Of a stretch of DNA of 64,000 nt, positions 43,926-52,165 are shown piece after piece. The DNA lies in assembly GCA_963704825.1 (NCBI GenBank), contig CAVPHV010000011.1, forward strand, positions 124,001-188,000. The letters are read 5' to 3'. Each line of letters begins with the position of its first letter. The stretch's first letter is position 1. The translations under genes were made by a program, and so were the position numbers. Source of the stretch: CAVPHV01 sp963704825 (GTDB lineage Bacteria; Actinomycetota; Acidimicrobiia; Spongiisociales; UBA5794). The notes below the pieces were generated by a model, which searched no databases, was not told where the DNA came from, and worked only from the letters and a program-made list of their open reading frames with translations.

Positions 43926-46166
43926 TCAGCGCCGATGACGCGATCCGGGTTGGGCCATCACCTGGGCGAGGGGTCGCAGCGCCATCCATCCCTGCTCGCG
44001 GGGACGGTGGACGCCGGCCTCGACGAGGGCGGGGAACTCCAGAAGCGGGGTGAACTGCACCTTGCCCTTCTGGAGTCCGATGAACGCGCTTGTTGGCGTA
44101 TCGGCGAGGGCTTGCTCGATGAGGTACTCGACGGATTTCGACGCCAATCGGGTGGCCTGGATCCGGTCGAACGGCGAGGGGTCGCCGCCCTGTTGGACGT
44201 GCCCGAGAATGGCCTCGCGCACATCGAACTGTCCGCCGCCCTCGTGCCCGAACAGCGCCTTGATGAAACCGGTCGTGTAGACGGGATCGGCGTGCTCGCT
44301 GCGGATGACGAGGCCCAAGCGCTTGCCGTGTGCGAAGCCTTCCCTGAGGTCGTTGACGTCGCTCTCGAGGTCCTGGAGCGAGATCCCTTCCTCTGGCAGG
44401 TAGACGCGTTCGGCGCCGGTGGCGAGTCCGCTCATCAGGGCCAGGTACCCACAATCGTGACCCATCACCTCGACAACAAAACACCGACCGGACGCCACAG
44501 CCGACTGTTTGATCTTGTCGACGTCTCCCACGATGCTGTTGAGCGCGGTATCAGCACCGATGCTGAGCTCAGACCCGGGAAGGTCGTTGTTGATTGAGGC
44601 GGGGAGGCAAACGATCGGTATTCCCAATGCCGGATACTCCGATGCCCGAATCGCCAACTCATGGGCGGCCTCGTAACCGGACCAGCCACCCACCATCAGC
44701 AGCCCATCGACGTGGTGAGCCTCGAGCTGTGAAGCGATGGCCGCAAAGCTGTTGCCCGAAGGAATGAACCGGTTGGTACCCAGCTCGGCGCCGCCACGCG
44801 ACACCCAGCCGTTCACGCTCATCCAACCCATCTCCTCGATCTCACCGCCGCCGAGACCTTGGAACCCGTTCCTCACAGCCAGCATCGTGTGGCCGTGGTC
44901 GATGCCGACGCGCACCGCCACTCGCACCGCGGTGTTCATCCCAGGGGCCGGGCCTCCACCGTGGACGACCGCAAGCCGCAGCCGCCGCTGCCCCGGCGCC
45001 GGTGCATGCGGATGCGCCCGGACCATGGTGCGGATCATGCGGAAGGAGTCTCGGAAACTCCCACCTCGCATCTCCATCGCCGTCTCGTAATCCTGTTCGG
45101 CGATCACCTCCGCCACTGCCCGAGTCTTGCTCACACACTCCATGAGCGGAGAGCTGATGATCTGGTGGCCGCGGATACCGATGAGCTGAGGTTCGCCGCC
45201 GGGGGACATCACGACCTGCTCCACAGCCGCGTAGCCGAGCACCGTGCTCAGATACCGATCGAACGCACTTGGGGCGCCGCCCCGCTGCACATGCCCAAGG
45301 CTGGTCACGCGGGTGTCTTCGCCGAGCCGCTCCTCGAGCGCCTCCTTGACGTGCTGCGCCGTGATCGGATTGCCGTGGAGGTCCTGAGCACCCTCGGCGA
45401 CCATGACGAGATTGAGACGGCGACCAATCGCTCGTCCCGCCATCAGGGCACGGCACATCGACTCTTCCCAGTCGTCCGTGTCGGGTGGACTCTCAGGGAT
45501 CAGCACCCAGTTGGCACCTGCGGCGAGGCCGCTCATCAGCGCCAAGTAGCCACAGTTGCGTCCCATCACCTCGATGACCATGGAACGTTGGTGGCTCGAC
45601 GCGGTGCTGTGGATCGCATCGACCGCCTCAGTGATGCGATGCAGGGCTGTATCGGCCCCGATGGTCATGTCGGTGCCAAACATGTCATTGTCGATCGAAC
45701 CGACCAGCCCCACGAGGGTGAGCCGCTGCTTCGCTTCGGCGGCGGCTCCATCGATCTCGCCCATCTCGGTCAACTCGGCGAGCAGCTCCGGCCACTCCTC
45801 GCGAAAGAGGTTGGCTCCCGTGAGGCTGCCGTCGCCGCCGATGACGATCAAGGCATCAATCCCTTGTTGGACGAGGTTCCGGGCAGCGCTCCGTCTTCCA
45901 TCCCTGGTCCGGAACTCGGCGCAGCGTGCCGTGCCCAGGACAGTTCCGCCTTGGTGCAAGATGCCACCCACGTCGCTCGACGACACCCGGCGGATGGATT
46001 CGCCCCCAGCCACGAGGCCTTGAAAGCCTTCGTACACCGCAAACACGTCCAGCCCGGCGTCCAGTCCGGCCCGCACCACGGCGCGTACGGCCGCGTTCAT
46101 ACCTGCGGCATCCCCGCCGCTGGTGAGCACAGCCAGACTGCTTGGGCGCTGAGGTGTCCTCAACAT
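43926..46166 (-). CDS. pfk: Double-length phosphofructokinase (tandem PFK domains)
   Basis: 746 residues, two complete PFK folds in one chain. N-half: SGGDAAGMNAAVRA, GGDGS (110-114, Gly pattern of ATP-dependent enzymes), the catalytic GSIDND (Asp159, Asp161) and VMGRNCG. C-half: HGGGPAPGMNTAVR, GGWSGYEAA, SINND (catalytic Asp changed to Asn) and VMGHDCG (Arg changed to His). This N-active/C-degenerate arrangement mirrors eukaryotic PFK, where the C-half is regulatory. Bacterial PFKs are normally about 320 residues. It phosphorylates fructose 6-phosphate in glycolysis. GGAGG precedes the ATG. Confidence 0.93.
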   Translation of the reverse strand: MLRTPQRPSSLAVLTSGGDAAGMNAAVRAVVRAGLDAGLDVFAVYEGFQGLVAGGESIRRVSSSDVGGILHQGGTVLGTARCAEFRTRDGRRSAARNLVQQGIDALIVIGGDGSLTGANLFREEWPELLAELTEMGEIDGAAAEAKQRLTLVGLVGSIDNDMFGTDMTIGADTALHRITEAVDAIHSTASSHQRSMVIEVMGRNCGYLALMSGLAAGANWVLIPESPPDTDDWEESMCRALMAGRAIGRRLNLVMVAEGAQDLHGNPITAQHVKEALEERLGEDTRVTSLGHVQRGGAPSAFDRYLSTVLGYAAVEQVVMSPGGEPQLIGIRGHQIISSPLMECVSKTRAVAEVIAEQDYETAMEMRGGSFRDSFRMIRTMVRAHPHAPAPGQRRLRLAVVHGGGPAPGMNTAVRVAVRVGIDHGHTMLAVRNGFQGLGGGEIEEMGWMSVNGWVSRGGAELGTNRFIPSGNSFAAIASQLEAHHVDGLLMVGGWSGYEAAHELAIRASEYPALGIPIVCLPASINNDLPGSELSIGADTALNSIVGDVDKIKQSAVASGRCFVVEVMGHDCGYLALMSGLATGAERVYLPEEGISLQDLESDVNDLREGFAHGKRLGLVIRSEHADPVYTTGFIKALFGHEGGGQFDVREAILGHVQQGGDPSPFDRIQATRLASKSVEYLIEQALADTPTSAFIGLQKGKVQFTPLLEFPALVEAGVHRPREQGWMALRPLAQVMAQPGSRHRR

Positions 46167-46369
46167 GGTGGCCTCCGGGACCTCTGCCGATGTGACTCGC
46201 CAATCGGGATGAGGGCCGCCGACGCCAGCCGCAAACGAGTCGACGCTGCTGTTTCCTCGTCCATCACGACCTCCAGCGCCCCATCCGTTTTCGCCCGCAG
46301 CAGGCGCGGCCGGTACCCATCCTCACGCAATCTTCGCCCAGACGTGAGTACCTCGTCAAAGTGCGACAT
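46160..46369 (-). CDS. Small ORF overlapping the PFK start, function unknown
   Basis: 69 codons with high third-position GC, ending in the sequence that contains the PFK ATG (7-bp overlap), so translation could be coupled. The predicted product starts MSHFDEVLTSGRRLREDGYR, is soluble and charged, and has no recognised domain. It could be a short regulatory partner, or a chance frame. Confidence 0.4.
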   Translation of the reverse strand: MSHFDEVLTSGRRLREDGYRPRLLRAKTDGALEVVMDEETAASTRLRLASAALIPIGESHRQRSRRPPC

Positions 46370-46499
46370 CCCGCCGAACAGCCCGCCGCCTCATTCACGC
46401 GCCGCCATCGAGGCAAGAGCCCAGACCCGACGCCATGTGCGAGCTAGGTGGGGCTCCGCAGGGTGCCTCGTAGCCACGCCTGGGTGAACTCGCTCTGTC
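46370..46499. other. Short intergenic region upstream of PFK
   Basis: 130 bp following the anti-sigma stop; no promoter or hairpin clear enough to report. Confidence 0.4.
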
Positions 46500-48044
46500 T
46501 CAGCCGGCGTCGCCACCAAATGTCAGTTGGGTCACGATCAGTCCAGCTGGAGTGCCGGCGTAGTCGATGTAGTAGATGAGGCCGGACGGTTGCGCATCGG
46601 TGCCCCCTGGAGCGCCATAGACAACCTCACAGCGCGTGGTGTCGCCGTGTGGCCGGCAACCGCCGACGACGCTCCGGATGGTTTCGGGCACAACCGTTGG
46701 CGTTGCGCCCGGCTCGAACACGCTTTGCGCCTCGGCGACCGCCTGTTCCGAGGCAAGCGTTCCCATCTGGCTCCAGTCACCTGCTTGCCACGCACCGGAG
46801 AACGCCAGCAGCAGTTGTGCAGGGTCGGTAATCCCATCCGCCTGGCCAGAGCTGCTGGTGCCTCCGCCATACTTGATCAGGCTCGGCGCTCCGGCCGTGT
46901 CGAGTTCGGTGATGTCGCCTGCGTCGAGCGACGCGATTCGAAGCGGCGCGAGCCCTTCTGGACCCTCAACAAGATTCCGATACCGGCCGAGCACGACGCC
47001 GACACCGTCGTAGTCGAGGCGTCCTGGCCAAGGAGCAAGCCCGTCGTCACGGAGTTCGATCTCCAGTCGCTGCAGCTCCCCCCCGTTGGCGAGATCCCAT
47101 ACGACGAGATCGGCGAACAGATACCCGTCTTCGGCGGTTGTGACGTCCACGATTTGGACATAAGCGAGGGTGGAGCCGTCCGGCGAGACGGCGCCCTGGA
47201 CGACTGGTGAGAAGAAGTCCGTACCCCGGCGCGCTTCAATCGGAACTGCGACATCGATCGGTTGCCCGGCTGCATTCAGGACTTCAAAGTAGGTGGTGCC
47301 CTCTTCTGCGACGGTCACGACCATTGTGTCGTTCGCCAGCGACACTCGCTGGATTGTGCTCTCGAATTCGTCCCTGCGGTAGATGGGCATTGAGGCGTCT
47401 GACTCGAGGTTGTACGTCCACACCTCCTCGTAGGGTTGCTCAACGCCGCCTCCAGAAACTACGTAGAGCACCTGCGCCTCTCCGTCGATACGGACGAGGT
47501 CCTGCAGCTGTATCGTCACGGAACCCCCGTCGGCTGCGATATCTTCGGCGGACACCAAGTCACGACCTTCGCCGGTGGGCAAGATGTGAATGATCCGCTG
47601 GTCGATCTGAATGACCACTCCCTGAGCTCCGTCACCAACAACCAGGTCGGCAAGGTAGGTCACGTAGCCGGCCCCGGCCGTGAAGGCAGGGGCCGAGCGG
47701 TCGGCGATCACGACCATGCCCGGCTCGACCAGGGGCATCGTCGGAGCCGGGGCCTCGGTGGTTGGCCCAGTTGTAGTCGGAGCCGAGGTGGAGTCGGTGA
47801 CGGTGGTCGTAGGTCCAGCGGTCGCTGGAGGCTCCGCCTCGGGGTCAGCCGCCGGCCGCAACAAGACGAGAACGCCCCCTACGACCAGCGCCACCGCAGC
47901 AGCGCTGGCAAACGCAGTGAGCAGCGGTCGGCGGCTGGCACGCCGTGACTGCGTGATCTCTTCGAGTCTTTCCTCGGTCTGGACGGTCATCATGACATCT
48001 TGTGTCAGGTGGTCGAATGCGGACCGAATGTCGCGTTCATTCAT
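46500..48044 (-). CDS. Anti-sigma-factor-like membrane protein with extracellular WD/beta-propeller-like domain
   Basis: 514 residues. A cytoplasmic N-terminus (MNERDIRSAFDHLTQDVMM; no HxxxCxxC zinc motif seen) is followed by one span (LLTAFASAAAVALVVGGVLVLL), a Thr/Pro-rich linker and a long extracytoplasmic beta-rich domain (about 120-514). The start overlaps the ECF sigma stop by four bases, the usual arrangement of sigma and anti-sigma factors. It is probably the sensor that holds the sigma factor inactive, though no experimental relative could be named. Confidence 0.7.
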   Translation of the reverse strand: MNERDIRSAFDHLTQDVMMTVQTEERLEEITQSRRASRRPLLTAFASAAAVALVVGGVLVLLRPAADPEAEPPATAGPTTTVTDSTSAPTTTGPTTEAPAPTMPLVEPGMVVIADRSAPAFTAGAGYVTYLADLVVGDGAQGVVIQIDQRIIHILPTGEGRDLVSAEDIAADGGSVTIQLQDLVRIDGEAQVLYVVSGGGVEQPYEEVWTYNLESDASMPIYRRDEFESTIQRVSLANDTMVVTVAEEGTTYFEVLNAAGQPIDVAVPIEARRGTDFFSPVVQGAVSPDGSTLAYVQIVDVTTAEDGYLFADLVVWDLANGGELQRLEIELRDDGLAPWPGRLDYDGVGVVLGRYRNLVEGPEGLAPLRIASLDAGDITELDTAGAPSLIKYGGGTSSSGQADGITDPAQLLLAFSGAWQAGDWSQMGTLASEQAVAEAQSVFEPGATPTVVPETIRSVVGGCRPHGDTTRCEVVYGAPGGTDAQPSGLIYYIDYAGTPAGLIVTQLTFGGDAG

Positions 48045-48559
48045 GCGGAAACCTCCTCAGGACCGAGATCGTCGGCCAGCGCCTTGCGGCCACGGTGGAG
48101 ATGGACTCGGGCCGTAGCATTGGACACGTCGAGGATGCCGGCGATCTCATCTATCGATCGGTCCTCGAGGTAGTACAGGGCGATCGCTGCACGCTGCTTC
48201 CCCGGGAGCTTTTCCACGGCCTTCCAAACGTGGTCGTCGGTGGCGTCGGGCTCGGGGAGCGTCGATCGATCAGCGACGCGCAGCATCTGACGCGTTTCCG
48301 CAGCAGCTCGCTTCGTGGCGCTGATCGACAGGTTGATGGTGACTCGCCTCGCCCAAGCTCCCGGAAGCTCGTAGGTCGAGATTCGATCCCAATTCCGATG
48401 GGCCCGCAGCATCGCCTCCTGCGCAAGGTCCTCCGCTATCGCACGATTGCCCGAGACAGCTGCAGCAATTGCCACCATCTTCTGGTATTCCCGCAGATAG
48501 AACGCCGAAAAGGTCTCTCTCAGTTGATGTGCGCGGGGGCCCTGTTCTTGTTCGGTCAC
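48041..48559 (-). CDS. ECF RNA polymerase sigma factor (SigE-like)
   Basis: 172 residues from the GTG at 48559, which has AGGAG five bases upstream (48569-48565). An ATG at 48580 is also in frame but lacks a site. Region 2 (FYLREYQKMVAIAAAVSGNRAIAEDLAQEAMLRAHRNWDRI) and region 4 (AVEKLPGKQRAAIALYYLEDRSIDEIAGILDVSNATARVHLHRGRKAL) are complete. It directs RNA polymerase to stress or envelope genes; the target promoters are unknown. Confidence 0.93.
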   Translation of the reverse strand: MTEQEQGPRAHQLRETFSAFYLREYQKMVAIAAAVSGNRAIAEDLAQEAMLRAHRNWDRISTYELPGAWARRVTINLSISATKRAAAETRQMLRVADRSTLPEPDATDDHVWKAVEKLPGKQRAAIALYYLEDRSIDEIAGILDVSNATARVHLHRGRKALADDLGPEEVSA

Positions 48560-48959
48560 CAACACTCCTGTCGCCTTCATGCCCTACACACCAAGCAGAC
48601 GGCGGATTCGTTTACCGACTCGCCGAGACCGGAGCACAAGGGTGCAGCAACCAACGGTGCCGGAGCGTCGAACGATGACCGCCGCCTGCTCCAAGGCCGG
48701 CGACAGAGTCACAACCCGTGGTACCAGCTGGAGCGCAGACCGTTGCACCTGGAGCGGCCGCGAACGCCGCAATGAGCGGGGCCACCGCAAATAGGGGGCT
48801 TCGACCGCACCCCCGGAGAACCCGCACCTATCGCCTTCCAAAGGCCCCCGTCCCTCTGATCCGGTGTCATACGGGCTTCGTCCCCGGCCGGTGGCGTCCA
48901 ATCAGGCTGCGTCGCCTCCGTCCGGTAGGTTTGGGGTCAGGGTCACCAGGAGGTGAGGC
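48560..48959. other. Intergenic region between ECF sigma gene and next gene, no gene supported
   Basis: About 400 bp. Frames on both strands are Arg/Pro-rich and lack domain motifs, so they read as shadows. It must hold the promoter of the sigma operon, but no clear box was identified. Confidence 0.45.
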
Positions 48960-49325
48960 ATGCCCGGTGGATCAAGATACGAGGGACCGCCCGAGGCGCT
49001 CGAGGCATACCGGTCGGTGGTCGAAGCGAGCCAGGGCGGCGCTGAGATGAAGGGCGCCAAGAACCCGTACACCTCACACAACGGTCACATGTTCAGCTTC
49101 CTCGACGTGGACGGGACGATGGCGCTGCGCCTCTCGGACGAACTGACTGAGGAGTTCCGGTCGAGCTACGAGAGCGGCGACGTCATCCAATACGGCGCCA
49201 CGATGCGCGGCTACTCATCAGTCCCAGCCGAGTTGCTCGCCGACGCCGACACCCTCACCCTATGGTTCGACCGGTCGTGGGAATGGATCGGCACCCTGCC
49301 CGCCAAACCAACCAAGAACAAGTAG
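48960..49325 (+). CDS. TfoX/Sxy N-terminal-domain-like protein
   Basis: 121 residues. The pattern KNPYTSHNGHMFSFLDVDGTMALRLSDELTEEFRSSYESGDV, then ADTLTLWFDRSWEWIGTLPAK, resembles TfoX N-terminal proteins, which are small alpha/beta domains in bacteria. A GAGG sequence precedes the ATG. The role is unknown. A hairpin follows at 49356. Confidence 0.65.
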   Translation: MPGGSRYEGPPEALEAYRSVVEASQGGAEMKGAKNPYTSHNGHMFSFLDVDGTMALRLSDELTEEFRSSYESGDVIQYGATMRGYSSVPAELLADADTLTLWFDRSWEWIGTLPAKPTKNK

Positions 49326-49355
49326 CGCCACTGGGTCATCCGGCCTGCCACGGTG

Positions 49356-49373
49356 GACCCCCATTAGGGGGTC
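49356..49373. terminator. Convergent hairpin overlapping the ACT gene stop
   Basis: GACCCCC and GGGGGTC form a 7-bp stem around ATTA. The stop codon of the convergent ACT-domain gene lies in the loop (49364). It can end both transcripts. Confidence 0.6.
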
Positions 49374-49900
49374 TGGTCCGGCTCCATGGCAACTTCGATA
49401 TCGACCGCAAGTCTGTCGCCGAGAAGCACCAGACCCTCCGTCAGCTCCTCCAGCGAGGCGTCGGCGGGAACCCGCAACAAAGCGTGGGCCTCGAAGATGG
49501 TGTCACCAGACATCGGGGCGCTCCTCGCCTCGGTGCTGAGCTCTTCGATACTCACCTGGCGCCCGGCGAGGGCGTGCGATACCTCGTGGATTATCCCGGG
49601 ATGATCGAGACCGATGATGTCCATCCGGTACCGCGCCGAGTCGTCTACCTGCTTGCTCGGGACGGCGCGCTCCACCGTGATGTCGAGCAGGCCCTGCATT
49701 TCGAGCGGCTCCAGGTCAGCGATCAAGGCATCAGCAGCAGCATCGGGAACGGCAACCATGACGATCCCGGCGAACTTGCCCGCCAGGCGCGCCATACGAC
49801 TCTTGTCCCAATTCCCGCCGTGGTCGGCGATGACGCCCGAAAGGGCGTCGACCAGACCCGACCGGTCGTCGCCGATAACCGTCAGCACCAGAGTTGCCAT
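49364..49900 (-). CDS. Double ACT-domain regulator (GcvR-like)
   Basis: 178 residues from the ATG at 49900; the frame back to 49999 is not needed. Two ACT domains are visible: LVLTVIGDDRSGLVDALSGVIADHGGNW and RYRMDIIGLDHPGIIHEVSHALAGRQVSIEELST. The layout matches the glycine cleavage system repressor GcvR, an amino-acid-sensing regulator acting by protein contact. Here no gcv genes are adjacent, so the partner is unknown. Confidence 0.88.
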   Translation of the reverse strand: MATLVLTVIGDDRSGLVDALSGVIADHGGNWDKSRMARLAGKFAGIVMVAVPDAAADALIADLEPLEMQGLLDITVERAVPSKQVDDSARYRMDIIGLDHPGIIHEVSHALAGRQVSIEELSTEARSAPMSGDTIFEAHALLRVPADASLEELTEGLVLLGDRLAVDIEVAMEPDQTP

Positions 49901-49995
49901 AGGTCGGAGGCTACAAGAGCCGGAGGGAGTTTCTGCAATGCATGCGACCCCGACTCCGCGCCCGGATTGTTGGCGCCGTCTCGCATTGAGCGCCA

Positions 49996-50505
49996 TCAAT
50001 CTCCGCGCCCAGCACCTTCGACCTCACCATGTGACAAAGCGGCCGAATCAACAGGGATGGCGACGACGACGAGTTCGCGCAGGCGAGCGTTGTAGGTGGC
50101 TGCGTCGTGGTCGGCCTGGTTGCGGAGCGCCTCGAGCCGCTTTTGCACACGTGACGGGGGATTCGCCTCGAGGGTGGATTCGATGGCGGCGCGCAGTTTC
50201 CGGTTGGCTCGAAGGCATGCAGCTGTCGTTCCGATCTCCGTGGCGGTCCGAATCTGGTCTTCGACAACGATTGTGTCGGGGTCGGGCGTAAGCATCTCGA
50301 CCACGGGCACCGGAGCAACCCGTTTGAGTTCCTCCGCGGCGGCCTGTCGGCGACGGGCAAGTCGCCGCAGGCGGTGCGACATACGGCGGTCACCCGACGT
50401 CCTTGCCGCCTGCCGCAGCGTTCTGCGGCTCTGAGCGAGGGCGACCAGGACGCTACTCATCTCGGAGATCCAGCGCGGTTTGCGTCGTGTGTTCTTGGCG
50501 TTCAT
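49996..50505 (-). CDS. Uncharacterised basic helical protein downstream of the Fur-family gene
   Basis: 169 residues from the ATG at 50505, overlapping the Fur stop by one base (TGATG), so co-translated. It is Arg/Ala-rich with long predicted helices: SHRLRRLARRRQAAAEELKR and RANRKLRAAIESTLEAN. No membrane span and no named family. It might bind nucleic acid or be a DUF2383-like bundle, but this is a guess. Confidence 0.65.
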   Translation of the reverse strand: MNAKNTRRKPRWISEMSSVLVALAQSRRTLRQAARTSGDRRMSHRLRRLARRRQAAAEELKRVAPVPVVEMLTPDPDTIVVEDQIRTATEIGTTAACLRANRKLRAAIESTLEANPPSRVQKRLEALRNQADHDAATYNARLRELVVVAIPVDSAALSHGEVEGAGRGD

Positions 50506-50954
50506 CAATTACGGTCCTTCCGTTGCGTAGGGCTTGCATGCGCTTCACCGCACGCCTCGCACTCCCCCAGGTGGGTGATGGCCGTAGCCATAACCCGGCC
50601 CGCCACCAGCGGCGGGTGAACGAGGAGGGCGGAAACGTTGGAGGCTCGCCGGCACCTCACGCACCAGAAATGGTCGTGGTCGCTGGTGTCCCGCTCAAAG
50701 CGGGCCGGCCCCGGGAGGGTCTCGACCCGGTTGATGAGGCCGGCACCGGCGAGGGTCCCGAGGATGTTGTTGATAGACGATCGCCCCAGGTCGATACCGC
50801 GTTCCTCGAGCGCCCGCCGTACTTCCTCGGCGGATCGGTGATCGGGAGTAGCCATGATCGTTTCGAGAACGGCTCGTCTCGGGAGTGTCGAGCGCATTCC
50901 CGCGTCGCGCAGCCTGGCGTTGCTGGTGGTCGGTGAATGCAGCGCATCCTGCAT
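50505..50954 (-). CDS. Fur-family metalloregulator
   Basis: 149 residues from the ATG at 50954. A TATAAT box at 50988-50993 puts the transcript start near 50980, upstream of this ATG but downstream of the longer ATG at 50999. The winged helix (RSTLPRRAVLETIMATPDHRSAEEVRRALEERG) and DHDHFWCVRCRR plus GECEACGEAH, with metal His and four structural Cys, match Fur/PerR-type repressors. The exact metal or peroxide sense cannot be assigned. Confidence 0.9.
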   Translation of the reverse strand: MQDALHSPTTSNARLRDAGMRSTLPRRAVLETIMATPDHRSAEEVRRALEERGIDLGRSSINNILGTLAGAGLINRVETLPGPARFERDTSDHDHFWCVRCRRASNVSALLVHPPLVAGRVMATAITHLGECEACGEAHASPTQRKDRN

Positions 50955-50982
50955 CGCGTCTTCCCGTTCCTTATCTGGATAC

Positions 50983-51006
50983 TGACCATTATAGGGCAAT
51001 GACCAT
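50983..51006. promoter_or_regulatory. Fur-gene promoter and repeated TGACCAT boxes in divergent spacer
   Basis: TGACCAT occurs at 50983-50989 and again at 51000-51006 (17 bp apart), overlapping the minus-strand TATAAT (50988-50993). The repeats sit between the Fur-family gene and a divergent small gene, so both could be controlled by the regulator. Confidence 0.6.
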
Positions 51007-51030
51007 ACAAATCAGTTAGGAGCGCGACCA

Positions 51031-51339
51031 ATGGCCGAGATTGCCACGGAACGACTGCGCAGGCTCATCGCACCCGCAAGGGGAGACAACCGGCCCTATT
51101 CAAACGGTGGGTCGGGGAAGCTCAACGCTGAGCTGTGCTGGGCCTATCTGGCCGGCGCCCACAACTGCCTGGCCTTCGGTGAAGGGAAGGGCTCGAGCGT
51201 CACCCCATACCTTTACCTCGGGGCGACGACGGAAGCGGCGCCTGATGCGAACGAGTATCGGTGTCGTGCTCATGATCTATCTACGGACCTGCCTCCAGAC
51301 CCGGATGAGGCCATACCCGCAGCCGTGTCCTCCGCCTGA
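51031..51339 (+). CDS. Small uncharacterised gene divergent from Fur-family gene
   Basis: 102 residues, start ATG at 51031 with TTAGGAG upstream. The first half (ATERLRRLIAPARGDNRPYSN, then LNAELCWAYLAGAHNCLAFG) has coding-like codon use. The second half drifts into low-complexity Pro/Asp residues, so the gene may be truncated or extended by a scar. A hairpin and a tRNA-like fragment follow directly. Confidence 0.5.
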   Translation: MAEIATERLRRLIAPARGDNRPYSNGGSGKLNAELCWAYLAGAHNCLAFGEGKGSSVTPYLYLGATTEAAPDANEYRCRAHDLSTDLPPDPDEAIPAAVSSA

Positions 51340-51363
51340 AGCCCCCGCTCACCCAGGGGTTTC
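51338..51363 (+). terminator. Hairpin after the small gene
   Basis: GAAGCCCC pairs with GGGGTTTC (one G-T pair) around a 10-base loop, overlapping the stop of the small gene. Confidence 0.5.
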
Positions 51364-51365
51364 AG

Positions 51366-51404
51366 CGGCACGTCCGAGAGGATTCGAGCCCCCAACCTTC
51401 TGAT
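51366..51404 (-). other. tRNA 3'-end-like fragment (possible att scar)
   Basis: On the minus strand ATCAG AAGGTT is followed by a T-arm-like GGGGG CTCGAAT CCTCT and then CGGACGTGCCG, which would be acceptor strand and a near-CCA end. The matching 5' half and anticodon loop are absent, so it is not a tRNA gene. Integrases that use tRNA genes leave such 3' fragments, which suggests a past integration. Confidence 0.35.
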
Positions 51405-51502
51405 CCCGATCTCCACAAGGTCCAACCGCCGGCAAACCGGCACACACCCAACGTCAGCGGACCGACGAAGGTTCAAAGGGTGGCGATCTGGCTTTGGTCG
51501 GG

Positions 51503-52099
51503 TCAGCGGCGTAGGAGGGCGCGGCCGAGGAGCCGAGTCATTGACTCGACGTAGAGGTCATCGCTCCAGTCGAGTTCGATCACGAGTTCGCGCCACGTGT
51601 CGAAGTGGGCAACCGCGTACAGGGTCGCGGAGGCGTCGTCGATGCTCCAACCTTGGGCGAGTTCGCCTCGCGCCGCGAGGGCCTCGATCATCGCACGGAA
51701 CGTTGCGTGCCGGAACCGCATCCGGTCTCGCCACGCCGCACCAAGGGCCGCGTCTTCGTGCTGAGCTGCCTCGAGCACCTGAGCAACCGGGAACACCTGG
51801 GCCCAGAAGGTGGTGTTGACTCGCATCGCTGCCTCGAGCAGCGCCGCCCCGTCGGGGGCTGCGTGCACCTCGGCGAGCGACTCGCCGAGATCGAGGGCCT
51901 GGTCCATGTGCTGGACGAGGGCGACCAGCAAGCCGGAGCGGTCACCAAAGTGCAGGTAGATGGCCTGGCGCGATACCGAAGCCAGAGTCGCCACCTCAGA
52001 GAGCTTGAGTCGGGCACCCTGCTGGCCGACTAGCTCCCAGGTGGCTTCGAGAATGCGATTCCGTGTTGTCGGATCCCCGTACGGGCTTGTGGTTGACAT
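51503..52099 (-). CDS. TetR-family transcriptional regulator
   Basis: 198 residues. HTH: ILEATWELVGQQGARLKLSEVATLASVSRQAIYLHFGDRSGLLVALV. A C-terminal domain of the AcrR type follows. It is divergent from the alpha/beta hydrolase gene, and a palindrome lies between them, so it probably represses that gene. The ligand is unknown. Confidence 0.92.
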   Translation of the reverse strand: MSTTSPYGDPTTRNRILEATWELVGQQGARLKLSEVATLASVSRQAIYLHFGDRSGLLVALVQHMDQALDLGESLAEVHAAPDGAALLEAAMRVNTTFWAQVFPVAQVLEAAQHEDAALGAAWRDRMRFRHATFRAMIEALAARGELAQGWSIDDASATLYAVAHFDTWRELVIELDWSDDLYVESMTRLLGRALLRR

Positions 52100-52114
52100 G
52101 ATGTAAACCTTGCG

Positions 52115-52125
52115 ATTACTGTAAT
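52115..52125. promoter_or_regulatory. Palindrome ATTACTGTAAT between TetR and hydrolase
   Basis: A perfect 11-bp palindrome lies in the short divergent spacer, together with two TAAACC boxes (from 52103 and 52139) and TTGACA (52128-52133). Its place suggests the TetR operator. Confidence 0.55.
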
Positions 52126-52165
52126 GGTTGACACAGGGTAAACCATGCGCCTCGGGAGAGCGGCC

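Noticed and set aside
44859..46487. 542-codon plus-strand frame
   Set aside because: It is antisense to the double PFK gene, His/Arg/Pro-rich and without family features.
48718..49050. 110-codon frame overlapping the TfoX-like gene
   Set aside because: Arg/Pro-rich shadow that overlaps the better supported gene at 48960.
51360..51440. Complete tRNA gene on the minus strand
   Set aside because: A T-arm-like element is present but no matching 5' acceptor strand, D-arm or anticodon loop could be folded, so only a fragment is reported.
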